Assembly (NCBI RefSeq): GCF_004348895.1
Contig: NZ_RRZK01000002.1
Span: forward strand, 372,001 to 436,000
Direction of reading: 5' to 3'
Source: Pseudomonas vancouverensis
Lineage (GTDB): Bacteria; Pseudomonadota; Gammaproteobacteria; Pseudomonadales; Pseudomonadaceae
Length of the DNA: 64,000 bases
This document shows, one piece after another, positions 53,813 to 63,389 of the stretch. The notes under the pieces are model-generated. The model saw only the letters and a program-made list of their open reading frames with translations. It did not search any database and was not told the DNA's origin. How positions within the stretch are numbered: position 1 is the stretch's first letter; every line of letters begins with the position of its first letter. The position numbers and the translations under genes were made by a program.

Positions 53813-54481
53813 TTACCTCTTGCGTAATACGTAAACTCGCCACATGGCATAGAGCGGAATAAAGTCCAATTGTTCCTGAATACGGAACCCCGCCTGCTCA
53901 AATTCCTTTTCTACCGTAGCAGCTGGTAACACAAAACGGTTTTGGTAACCTTCCTGCCCACGGGTTTTCTCCGCGCGCTTGCGTTTCCAGGCCTTGAAAT
54001 TGCCATCTACCCACAGCGAAACGATCACGCTATCACGAGTGACCCGCTCAAACTCGCGCAAAATCGTCAGTCGATGCTCGGCTTCACCGATGTGGTGGAG
54101 CAAACGCATGCAGAAAATGCAGTCGACAGCGTTGTCGGGCAAAGCAATGTCGAAGGCAGATGTGTGCAAGGGTCGTACCCGTTTCACCACATCGGCAGGT
54201 TGTGCCTGCATGGCGACCTTCAGCATGGACTCCGAATTATCGGCGCCGATGATCACGCGATTGGGCTTTTCCGCCAACAACGGCCAGAAACGCCCGGCAC
54301 CGCTGGGCAGATCAAGTACCAGGCCCGGCTCCCCTACCGCCGACAGTGCCTTGCGTGCCAGTTGCTCATCACGCCAGTGGGACAGGCGCCGACCAAGGCC
54401 TTCCTTATGCTTGCGCAGGTAGCGCTGAGCATGTTGATCATCATACTTTTCGGAAAAATCCAGCTTGATCGGGCCTTCCAT
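53813..54481 (-). CDS. Class I SAM-dependent methyltransferase
   Basis: Methyltransferase of 222 residues with SAM motif I LVLDLPSGAGRFWPLLAE, motif II VIIGADNSESML and motif IV CIFCMRLLHHIGEAEHR. Similar enzymes methylate small molecules; substrate unknown. The end has WRVYVLRKR. It forms an operon with inaA and the 74-residue gene. It lies about 150 bases beyond colS on the same strand. Confidence 0.9.
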   Translation of the reverse strand: MEGPIKLDFSEKYDDQHAQRYLRKHKEGLGRRLSHWRDEQLARKALSAVGEPGLVLDLPSGAGRFWPLLAEKPNRVIIGADNSESMLKVAMQAQPADVVKRVRPLHTSAFDIALPDNAVDCIFCMRLLHHIGEAEHRLTILREFERVTRDSVIVSLWVDGNFKAWKRKRAEKTRGQEGYQNRFVLPAATVEKEFEQAGFRIQEQLDFIPLYAMWRVYVLRKR

Positions 54482-54628
54482 TATCGAGGTCTCCTGAACG
54501 TCAGATGGCTACTACCATAGGCAGCGCCTTGTCAGCTACAGGTCATGCGATTGTGAAAATAATGTTGAGCAAAGGCCCTAATCAATACAGGATTTTACAA
54601 AGATTCACTCCGCGTTGAAAACAAAGGA

Positions 54629-55909
54629 TCAACGTTTTGCTTCGGTCAAGTCCACCTGAAACCTGCAACCTTGCGGCTCCATCGTGGTCAGGCTGACACT
54701 CCAGCCCTGGTTCTCGCAAATCCGTTGCACCAATGACAACCCCAGTCCCAGGCCTTCTCCACGCTTCTCGCTACCGCGCACGAAAGGCTCGAACATCGCC
54801 TCACGTTTTTCCTCGGGAATGCCCACGCCGCTGTCTTCGACCACAAACCCTGAATCGTTCAGGGTTAAACGGATAAACCCGCGTTCTGTGTAATGCAGCG
54901 CGTTACGCAGCAGATTACCCATCACGGCGTGCAGAAGCGTTGCGTTGTAGCGAGTAGGGAGTGGCTGACCCGGCTCGAAAATCAGCTGCAGGCGTTTTTC
55001 TTCAATGGGCTCGCGCCACAAACCGAGCAAACCATCAGCCACTTCACTCAATGTCTGTTGTGGCGACATGCTGGCGTCTTCACGCTGGGCACGGGCCAGC
55101 ATCAGGAAGGTTTGCACCAGCTCGCGCATTTCCGTGCAGGCTCGCGCAATCCGCTCGACCTGAGAACGGCTGCGCTGATCGAGCGCCGGATTTTCCAACA
55201 GCAGCTCACAAGAACTGGCCAGGATCATCAAGGGTGTGCGCAGTTCGTGGCTGACATCACTGGTAAATAGCCGCTCGCGAGTCAGGGCCTGACGCAGGCG
55301 TCCGAGTGTCGCGTCAAAAGCCACGGCCAACTCACCCACTTCATCGGCGGCGTAATCCGGCGCAAGAGGAGGCGCCAAGCCCAACAGTTGATCGCGATGA
55401 CGCACCTGACGGGCCAATCGGACCACAGGCGCCATGACCTTGCGCGCCAGCAGCCAGCCAAGAAACACAGCCAGGGCCACACTCAAGACGAAACCGACCA
55501 GCACCACGGCAAACAACACCCGCTCACGCTCTTCGAAATCACTCTGGTCCTGCAACAGCACGTAACGACGTCCGTCGACGATTTCGACGATGGCGTGATA
55601 CGACAGGTGCTCGCGGAACACTTCATGAAATCCGGGCTCGAGGTGCCGCAGGTCCTTGGGCAGCTCGAAATCGCCTTGGCCGCCGCTGAAATAGAACAAT
55701 TGATCCGGCTCGGGACGGTGGCTCCAGTCAGTGATGTTGTCCATCAGCAACAGGCGTTGCAGATCGCCGCCCAACCCCGCCGAAATCAGCTTCTCTTCCA
55801 CCAGATGCACGGTGGCCACGATGCCCATGGCAAAGGCCCCCGCCACCAGCGCGCACATCAACGCAAAGGCAATGATGATCCGCTGCGAAAGACTCTGCTT
55901 AAACTCCAT
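54629..55909 (-). CDS. colS: Sensor histidine kinase ColS
   Basis: Kinase of 426 residues. Two membrane helices (about 11-31 and 132-153) flank a periplasmic domain, followed by a HAMP, HisKA with SDVSHELRTPL and HATPase with LLRNALHY, DSGVGIPEE and GEGLGLGLSLV. In P. putida ColS responds to zinc and iron and protects the envelope. The ATG at 55909 overlaps the end of colR by 11 bases; GAGGG lies just before it. GTG at 55912 is an alternative. Confidence 0.93.
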   Translation of the reverse strand: MEFKQSLSQRIIIAFALMCALVAGAFAMGIVATVHLVEEKLISAGLGGDLQRLLLMDNITDWSHRPEPDQLFYFSGGQGDFELPKDLRHLEPGFHEVFREHLSYHAIVEIVDGRRYVLLQDQSDFEERERVLFAVVLVGFVLSVALAVFLGWLLARKVMAPVVRLARQVRHRDQLLGLAPPLAPDYAADEVGELAVAFDATLGRLRQALTRERLFTSDVSHELRTPLMILASSCELLLENPALDQRSRSQVERIARACTEMRELVQTFLMLARAQREDASMSPQQTLSEVADGLLGLWREPIEEKRLQLIFEPGQPLPTRYNATLLHAVMGNLLRNALHYTERGFIRLTLNDSGFVVEDSGVGIPEEKREAMFEPFVRGSEKRGEGLGLGLSLVQRICENQGWSVSLTTMEPQGCRFQVDLTEAKR

Positions 55910-56582
55910 CACGGCCCTCGGCCAGGCGATAGCCTACACCGTGTACGGTTTGCAGCAGCGGCGTGGCGAACGGTTTGTCGATCACCTGGCGCAGTTGATG
56001 GACATGGCTGCGCAGGCTGTCGCTGTCCGGGCAGTCGTCGCCCCACAGTGCCTCTTCGAGGATTTCGCGGCGCAGCACATGGGGGCTTTTCTGCATCAGA
56101 ACCGCCAGCAACTTCAGGCCGACCGGGTTGAGCTTGAGCAGTTTGCCTGCGCGGGTAACTTCCAGCGTATCGAGGTCGTAACTCAGGTCACCGACTTGCA
56201 GGGTACGGCGTCCGCCGCCCTGGGTACGGCGCATGACCGCCTCGATGCGCGCCGCCAGTTCCGACAGGGCGAACGGTTTGATCAGGTAGTCATCGGCACC
56301 GGACTTGAACCCTTGCAGACGGTCGTCCAGTTGATCGCGGGCAGTGAGCATGATTACTGGTGTGTCGCGACGGGCGTCTTCGCGCAGGCGTTTACACAGC
56401 GTGTAACCGTCAATGCCGGGCAACATGATGTCGAGCACGATCAGGTCGTAGTGCTCGGTGGCCGCCAGGTGCAGGCCAGACAGTCCGTCCTGCGCGCAAT
56501 CCACGGTGTAGCCTTTGAGCCCCAGGTAATCGGCCAGGTTGGCGAGGATATCGCGGTTGTCTTCAACCAATAGAATTCGCAT
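55899..56582 (-). CDS. colR: Response regulator ColR
   Basis: OmpR/PhoB-type regulator of 227 residues. The receiver has MRILLVEDNRDILA, the phosphoacceptor site LIVLDIMLPGIDG and KPF; the C-terminal winged helix has KLLKLNPVGLKLLAVLMQKSP and SLRSHVHQLRQVID. The ATG at 56582 is chosen by homology. It is divergent from the LtaS-family gene, with a candidate ColR box in the shared 202-base region. Confidence 0.95.
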   Translation of the reverse strand: MRILLVEDNRDILANLADYLGLKGYTVDCAQDGLSGLHLAATEHYDLIVLDIMLPGIDGYTLCKRLREDARRDTPVIMLTARDQLDDRLQGFKSGADDYLIKPFALSELAARIEAVMRRTQGGGRRTLQVGDLSYDLDTLEVTRAGKLLKLNPVGLKLLAVLMQKSPHVLRREILEEALWGDDCPDSDSLRSHVHQLRQVIDKPFATPLLQTVHGVGYRLAEGRDGV

Positions 56583-56698
56583 GGGGGTTTCTCCGTACAC
56601 AGTAACAGCCGTCATGGCTCGCGCAGCTTAAGGCCAAGTCTGGCTCAGGGCTAGGGAAAGCGCTGAGTGGAATAAATTCGCTCAATCAAAACACTGGA

Positions 56699-56714
56699 TT
56701 GACAAGTTTTTCAC
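56699..56714 (+). promoter_or_regulatory. Candidate ColR-binding site
   Basis: TTGACAAGTTTTTCAC matches the ColR consensus of P. putida known to me from memory, (T/C)(T/C)NA(C/G)NN(T/C)TTTTTCAC, with one mismatch. It lies about 70 bases before the LtaS-family ATG. A -10-like TACAGT at 56734-56739 follows, so the box would replace the -35 element. Confidence 0.6.
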
Positions 56715-56784
56715 TCTTGATTCACAACCTGTCTACAGTGGCAGGTCGAAACTGTCATACGAATGAAATAAGGATAAGTAGACA

Positions 56785-58734
56785 ATGGACTCTTTAAAGA
56801 CAGCGCCCATGCGCTTTCTGCTGCTTGTAACCGGCGCCTGGCTGGTTATCTTCCTCCTGACCCGAACTGTTCTGCTCCTCACTCACCTGGATGAAGCCGA
56901 TAGCGGGTTCCTCTCGGTGTTCGGCATCGGCCTGCTTTACGACCTGGGTTTCCTTGCCTACGCAGCCTTGCCGATGGGTCTCTACCTGTTGCTCTGCCCT
57001 CCGGCCCTGTGGCGCCGTCGCGGCCATCGCTGGTTCCTGCAGGGCCTGCTGACGGTCAGCCTGTTCGCCATGCTGTTCACCTCGGTGGCGGAATGGCTGT
57101 TCTGGGATGAATTCGGCGTACGCTTCAACTTCATCGCGGTCGACTACCTGGTGTATTCCGATGAAGTGCTGAACAACCTGCTTGAGTCGTATCCGATCGG
57201 TACCTTGTTGAGCATTCTTGCCGTCGTGGCCGTGGTCCTGAGTTTTGCCCTGCGCAAAGCGTTCAATGCCGCGCTGGATGCACCGTTACCAGCGCTGCGC
57301 GGACGCCTGCTGAATGCGTTGGGTCTGCTGGTGGTGGCTGGCCTGAGCCTGCAACTGCTCAGCCAGGATGCACCGCGTGCCCAGGGCGGCAATGCCTATC
57401 AGAACGAATTGGCGAGCAATGGCCCGTATCAATTCTTCGCCGCCTTCCGCAACAACGAACTGGATTACCCACAGTTCTACCAAACCCTGCCGTCGGCCGT
57501 AGTAGCCCAGCAGATCCGCACGGAACTGGCCGAGCCCAACGCGCACTTCATCGGCCAGGACCCGCAGGACATTCGCCGCAAGATCGACAACCCGGGCACC
57601 CTGCGCAAGCCCAACATCGTGCTGGTGACCATCGAAAGCTTCAGCGCCAAGTACATGGGCAGCAACGGCGATGATCGAAACCTGACACCCAATCTGGATG
57701 CCCTGCGCAAACAGAGTCTGTACTTCAACAATTTCTACGCCACCGGCACCCGCACCGACCGTGGCCTGGAAGCCATCACCCTGGCGATCCCGCCAACACC
57801 GGGGCGCTCCATCGTCAAGCGCGTGGGCCGCGAAAGCGGCTTTGCCAGCCTCGGCCAGCAACTCAATGCCGTCGGCTACGACAGCGTGTTCGTCTACGGC
57901 GGTCGCGGTTATTTCGACAACATGAACGCGTTCTTCGGCGGCAACGGTTACCGGGTGGTCGACCAGAGCAGCGTCGATGAGGCCGAGATTCACTTCAAGA
58001 ACGCCTGGGGCATGGCCGACGAGGACCTGTATAAACAGACCCTGAAACTGGCCGACGCCGACTACGCCAGGCAGCAGCCCTTCCTGCTGCAATTGATGAC
58101 GACCTCCAACCATCGTCCGTACACCTACCCGGACAATCGGATCGACATCAAATCCGGTAACGGTCGCGATGGCGCGGTGAAATACACCGACTATGCCATC
58201 GGCCAGTTCCTCGAGCAGGCGCGGCAAAAGCCGTGGTTCGACAACACGATCTTCGTATTCGTCGCTGACCACACCGCGGGCAGCGCCGGCAAGGAAGACC
58301 TGCCGATCAAGAACTACCAGATCCCGCTGTTCATTTATGCACCGAAACTGATCGAAGCCCGGGAAACCGCACAGCTGGCCAGTCAGATCGACCTCGCACC
58401 GACCTTGCTGGGCCTGCTCAACCTGGATTACGAGTCGACCTTCTTCGGGCGTAATCTTTTGCAAGACAACCCCTTGCCGCCGCGCGTGGTGGTAGGCAAC
58501 TATCAGCACCTGGGGTTATTCGACGGTAAGGACCTGGCCATTCTGAGCCCGCGTCAGGGCCTGCGCCGCCACGATGAAGCACTGACCGACAGTCGTGAAT
58601 CCCGCGCAACGGCCAATGATCCGTTAATATCCCGCGCCATCACCTATTACCAAACCGCCAGTTATGGCTTCAAGCAGCAGCTGCTTGGCTGGAAAGCGCC
58701 CAAGGAAGGCATCAGCCAAATCAGCGAACGATAA
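56785..58734 (+). CDS. LtaS/sulfatase-family membrane phosphotransferase
   Basis: Inner-membrane enzyme of 649 residues with five N-terminal helices and a periplasmic alkaline-phosphatase-fold domain. Metal and nucleophile sites are seen: VTIESFSAKYMG (Glu284), GTRTDRGLEA (Thr324 as candidate nucleophile), and VFVADHTAG. In relatives the domain transfers phosphoglycerol or phosphoethanolamine to surface glycans or lipids. The ATG follows AAGGATAAG. The gene is divergent from colR and next to the PAP2 gene, so it is a likely ColR target in envelope modification (inferred). Confidence 0.9.
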   Translation: MDSLKTAPMRFLLLVTGAWLVIFLLTRTVLLLTHLDEADSGFLSVFGIGLLYDLGFLAYAALPMGLYLLLCPPALWRRRGHRWFLQGLLTVSLFAMLFTSVAEWLFWDEFGVRFNFIAVDYLVYSDEVLNNLLESYPIGTLLSILAVVAVVLSFALRKAFNAALDAPLPALRGRLLNALGLLVVAGLSLQLLSQDAPRAQGGNAYQNELASNGPYQFFAAFRNNELDYPQFYQTLPSAVVAQQIRTELAEPNAHFIGQDPQDIRRKIDNPGTLRKPNIVLVTIESFSAKYMGSNGDDRNLTPNLDALRKQSLYFNNFYATGTRTDRGLEAITLAIPPTPGRSIVKRVGRESGFASLGQQLNAVGYDSVFVYGGRGYFDNMNAFFGGNGYRVVDQSSVDEAEIHFKNAWGMADEDLYKQTLKLADADYARQQPFLLQLMTTSNHRPYTYPDNRIDIKSGNGRDGAVKYTDYAIGQFLEQARQKPWFDNTIFVFVADHTAGSAGKEDLPIKNYQIPLFIYAPKLIEARETAQLASQIDLAPTLLGLLNLDYESTFFGRNLLQDNPLPPRVVVGNYQHLGLFDGKDLAILSPRQGLRRHDEALTDSRESRATANDPLISRAITYYQTASYGFKQQLLGWKAPKEGISQISER

Positions 58735-58740
58735 CCGGAT

Positions 58741-58769
58741 AGCCCCGGGCTGATGCCCCGGGGCTTTTT
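58741..58769 (+). terminator. Terminator after the LtaS-family gene
   Basis: AGCCCCGGG pairs with CCCGGGGCT around CTGATGC, followed by five T. It ends 20 bases before the next gene's ATG. Confidence 0.9.
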
Positions 58770-58788
58770 CCTTTGCTCTGGAACCACC

Positions 58789-59532
58789 ATGTCATCCTCC
58801 GTTGTCCGCCCTGCCTCGCGCCCATTGAATTTCTGGGTGTGCCTGGGCATTCCTGCCGTTGTGGCAATCATTCTGGTGTTGCTCGAACTGACCTCGCTGG
58901 ACATGTACCTGGCCAATCTGTTTTACGACCCGGCCGCCGGCGGCTTCGTCGGCCGGCACAGTTACTTCCTGGAAAACATCCTCCACGAACGGGCCAAGCA
59001 AGTGGTCATCGCGTTTTCGGTGTTTGCCGTGCTGGGTTACATCGCCTCGTTTTTCGTCGCCAAACTCAAACCCTACAAGCGTGAACTGGGCTGCCTGGTG
59101 CTATCCCTGGGTCTGGCGACCTCTTTCGTCACGCCGATGAAAGCCGTTACCGCGGTGCAATGTCCGTGGAGCCTCGAGCAGTTTGGCGGTCACGAAACCT
59201 ACAGCGAACTATTGAGCCATCGCCCTCACACCGACAAGCCTGGCCGTTGCTGGCCGGGTGGTCACGCCGCCACCGGTTTCACCTTGTTCGCGCTGTTTTT
59301 TGTACTGCGCGATCGCCGCCCACGTATGGCACGCGCGGCGTTCGTCTTCGCCTTTGCGCTGGGCTCGGTGTTCTCTGTCGGCCGGATGATGCAGGGCGCG
59401 CATTTCTTCTCGCACAACGTGTGGACGGCGGTCTTCTGCTGGCTGATCTGCCTGGGGTCGTATTACTACATTCTTTATCGGCCTTCGAGGAAGGCCAATC
59501 AGATGGGTAACGCTACGCCCGTCAACGCCTGA
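58789..59532 (+). CDS. PAP2 superfamily membrane phosphatase
   Basis: Membrane protein of 247 residues with about six helices. Phosphatase motifs are KAVTAVQCPW (motif 1), WPGGHAATGF (motif 2) and GRMMQGAHFFSHNVW (motif 3), with the His in each. Members dephosphorylate lipid or isoprenoid phosphates on the outer face of the inner membrane. The ATG at 58789 is after the terminator, so it has its own promoter or reads through. Its position beside the ColR-linked LtaS-family gene suggests lipid A or related modification. Confidence 0.88.
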   Translation: MSSSVVRPASRPLNFWVCLGIPAVVAIILVLLELTSLDMYLANLFYDPAAGGFVGRHSYFLENILHERAKQVVIAFSVFAVLGYIASFFVAKLKPYKRELGCLVLSLGLATSFVTPMKAVTAVQCPWSLEQFGGHETYSELLSHRPHTDKPGRCWPGGHAATGFTLFALFFVLRDRRPRMARAAFVFAFALGSVFSVGRMMQGAHFFSHNVWTAVFCWLICLGSYYYILYRPSRKANQMGNATPVNA

Positions 59533-59542
59533 AATACTGCTC

Positions 59543-59635
59543 CAATGTGAAAGCAAAACTGCTCGCGAAACGCGCCGAACCCTCAGCGATGATGTTGACT
59601 GAGATATCGCCATCGCGAGCAAGCTCGCTCCCACA
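59543..59635. repeat. Degraded REPIN between PAP2 and groEL genes
   Basis: A good REP unit ATCGCGAGCAAGCTCGCTCC at 59613-59635 is paired with a mutated one at 59543-59567 (CAATGTGAAAGCAAAACTGC and onward), which has lost several bases of the stem. Confidence 0.7.
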
Positions 59636-59656
59636 AAGTCCGATTTGACCGGGCAA

Positions 59657-59692
59657 TAAAAAACCCCGCCTGCTTGCGCAGACGGGGTTTTT
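59657..59692. terminator. Terminator at the end of groEL
   Basis: Stem AAAAACCCCG-c-CTGC with TTGC loop and mirrored arm; A run on one side and T run on the other, so it works in both directions. It lies just beyond the minus-strand groEL stop. Confidence 0.9.
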
Positions 59693-59713
59693 GCTTACCG
59701 GGGTAAGGCTGGC

Positions 59714-61372
<1,659 letters not shown>

Positions 61373-61409
61373 TTAAATACTTTGAAGTAGCGGGAAAATG
61401 AGCGGGTAA

Positions 61410-61703
61410 TCAGCCTTCGATAACAGCGAGAATCTCGTTCTCAGCCATTACCAGCAGGTCTTCGCCGTCGACTTTCACAGTGTTGCTGCCGGAGTAAGGA
61501 CCGAACACAACCTTGTCGCCCACCTTGACGGCCAGTGCACGCACTTCACCGTTGTCCAGCACACGGCCGGTGCCGACTGCCAGAACTTCACCGTGGTTGG
61601 CTTTTTCAGCAGCCGAACCTGGCAGGACGATACCGCCAGCGGTTTTCTTTTCTTCTTCGCTGCGACGGATGACGACGCGGTCATGCAGAGGACGAAGCTT
61701 CAT
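61410..61703 (-). CDS. groES: Co-chaperonin GroES
   Basis: Co-chaperonin of 97 residues forming the heptameric lid of GroEL. The start [28 protein letters not shown] and the mobile loop are typical. First gene of the groES-groEL operon, with AGGAG-type sequence upstream of the ATG. Confidence 0.98.
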   Translation of the reverse strand: MKLRPLHDRVVIRRSEEEKKTAGGIVLPGSAAEKANHGEVLAVGTGRVLDNGEVRALAVKVGDKVVFGPYSGSNTVKVDGEDLLVMAENEILAVIEG

Positions 61704-61848
61704 TGTCGATCTCTCCTAATTGTGGTTTTCATCGGCCGGTGTAGTCCCGGCGGGTTTAACAAAGTCCGGCGGAGCCGGGTGCGGCTCGACAAGCGAGACG
61801 CGGAAGTCTGTCTGGTGTGATCACCAGAAACCTTGCGGTGACCGTTAC

Positions 61849-61874
61849 ATAAGGGCGCATAAGCTTATTACAAG
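61849..61874 (-). promoter_or_regulatory. Candidate sigma-32 promoter of groES-groEL
   Basis: On the minus strand CTTGTAA, 12 bases, then CCCTTAT; this fits the heat-shock consensus CTTGAAA-N11-16-CCCCAT with about two mismatches per half. It would give a leader of about 140 bases. No CIRCE (HrcA) inverted repeat was noticed. Confidence 0.5.
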
Positions 61875-61916
61875 GGCGGCTGACGAAAAATTTTCAGCGC
61901 GAGGGTCCACAAACGA

Positions 61917-61940
61917 ACACGGCACCCGAAGGTGCCGTGT
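61917..61940. terminator. Hairpin after fxsA
   Basis: Perfect 10-bp stem ACACGGCACC with a CGAA loop, 11 bases past the fxsA stop on the minus strand. There is no long T run, so it is a probable but not certain terminator. Confidence 0.7.
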
Positions 61941-61951
61941 GCGCAATGGTT

Positions 61952-62428
61952 TTACTTGGTATCGCGATGTTCGAATTCGCCTTCGATCACGGTCGGTTCA
62001 CGCCCCAGCGGCTCGCGAGGTGCGGGACCGCCACGGGGTTGCAGGTCATCGGCGAACGCGCGCTGACGCATGGCCTGCTCTTCGGCACGCTGGCGCATTT
62101 TATTGGCCAGCAGACGACGACTGAACGGCAGCAACATGCACACACCGATCACGTCGCTGATGAAACCAGGCAGGATCAACAGACCGCCAGCCAGTGCCAG
62201 CATCAGACCTTCGAGCATGGTCTGCGCAGGCAGTTCGCCACGATTCAGGCTTTCACGGGCACGCAGCGCCGTGGCCAGGCCAGCGACACGCAACACGAAC
62301 ACCCCGAGCATCGAGCCGAGAATGATCAGCAGCAGGGCCGGGAAAAACCCGATAGCCCCTGCTACTTTGACGAATACGAACAGCTCCAACACCGGGAACA
62401 GCAGAAAGAGCAACAGAAAAGGGCGCAT
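61952..62428 (-). CDS. fxsA: FxsA family membrane protein
   Basis: Inner-membrane protein of 158 residues with three or four hydrophobic segments (RPFLLLFLLFPVLELFVFVKV; LLLIILGSMLGVFVLRV; LALAGGLLILPGFISDVIGV). The PGFISD..G core is diagnostic for FxsA, which in E. coli relieves phage T7 exclusion by F plasmid. ATG at 62428 has GAGGAA nine bases upstream. Adjacent to groES on the same strand, as in other pseudomonads. Confidence 0.92.
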   Translation of the reverse strand: MRPFLLLFLLFPVLELFVFVKVAGAIGFFPALLLIILGSMLGVFVLRVAGLATALRARESLNRGELPAQTMLEGLMLALAGGLLILPGFISDVIGVCMLLPFSRRLLANKMRQRAEEQAMRQRAFADDLQPRGGPAPREPLGREPTVIEGEFEHRDTK

Positions 62429-62495
62429 CAAATGGTTCCTCAACGCAAGAATAGCCTTGCCAGTTCACATTAGATGACGTCGCCGTTTCGTGAAT

Positions 62496-63227
62496 TCAAG
62501 CGTCGGCCACCTCATTTTTCGGCCAATGGTCGGCGTGAGCCAGAGAAACCAAGGCTTCGCGGACTTGTGTCGGGGTATTACAAGGCGTCGGGAACGGCAG
62601 CCAGTGCAGGCCCTGACCGATGCGCAAGTGCATGCCTTCAGTGTCGATACCGGCCAGTTGCGCCGGAGCGGTTTTCGGCAAGCCGGTGAGTTCGACGTAA
62701 TGGGCAATGGCCTTGGCGTGATCGGCGTTCATGTGTTCGACCATGCTCACCTCGGCCTTGCCGGCAAACGGGTTGGCCAGGGTCAGTTCATTGACCCAGT
62801 GAATCGCGCCGAAACCGCCGATGTAACGATGGCGCACAGGCTTGAGCACCCAGAAGTCGAAATCGTGGGCCTTGTGGTAATTCTGCGAATCCGGGAAATA
62901 GCGATAGTAGCGCTCGGCAGCCGCTTCAATGGCGGCTTCGTCCTCGATCTGTTGCGCCTCGGCCAGGTAGGTCAGGCGCCCCACCGCTTGTGCGTCTTCG
63001 GCACCGCGCTCGCCGACGAAGAGCGAGCACTTGGGGTCTTTTTGCAGGTTATGGGTGTGCTGGGCAATGCGGCTGATCAGGATCAGCGGCCGGCCCAGCG
63101 CATCCAGGCAATAAGGCACCACGGAGCCGAACGGGTAACCCGGCATCGATTTGGAGTGCGTGGAAAGCACGCCACGGTATTCCTTGAGGAGCAGTTCTCG
63201 TGCATGCTTGGCCGTGTTTACGCTCAA
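62496..63227 (-). CDS. HugZ-like pyridoxamine-phosphate-oxidase-fold protein
   Basis: Protein of 243 residues. The N-terminal split barrel (AHTHNLQKDPKCSLFVGERG; FGAIHWVNELTL) resembles HugZ/HutZ haem-utilisation proteins and flavin-binding PNPOx relatives. A C-terminal DUF2470-like part follows, with HMNADHAKAIAHYVELTGL. The start is TTG at 63227, with AAGGAG seven bases upstream; the ORF extends further but lacks a ribosome site there. Haem binding or degradation is possible but not shown. Confidence 0.85.
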   Translation of the reverse strand: MSVNTAKHARELLLKEYRGVLSTHSKSMPGYPFGSVVPYCLDALGRPLILISRIAQHTHNLQKDPKCSLFVGERGAEDAQAVGRLTYLAEAQQIEDEAAIEAAAERYYRYFPDSQNYHKAHDFDFWVLKPVRHRYIGGFGAIHWVNELTLANPFAGKAEVSMVEHMNADHAKAIAHYVELTGLPKTAPAQLAGIDTEGMHLRIGQGLHWLPFPTPCNTPTQVREALVSLAHADHWPKNEVADA

Positions 63228-63389
63228 TTTATGACTCCTTAAATAGAATCCGTCAGAAAAACGGACGGCCTGCTGGTGAAAGTTCCAGCGCGCCATCGGG
63301 GAAATTCTCATGTGCAACCGGCCACGTCAGGTGCAGATCGAGAGGCTCTCTGCAAGGAAACCACTCAGACCTGCTACCGGGGCATGCGA

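Noticed and set aside
9505-59635. CRISPR-like array
   Set aside because: The repeated palindromes are scattered in gene borders, with no regular spacers or cas genes; they are REPINs.
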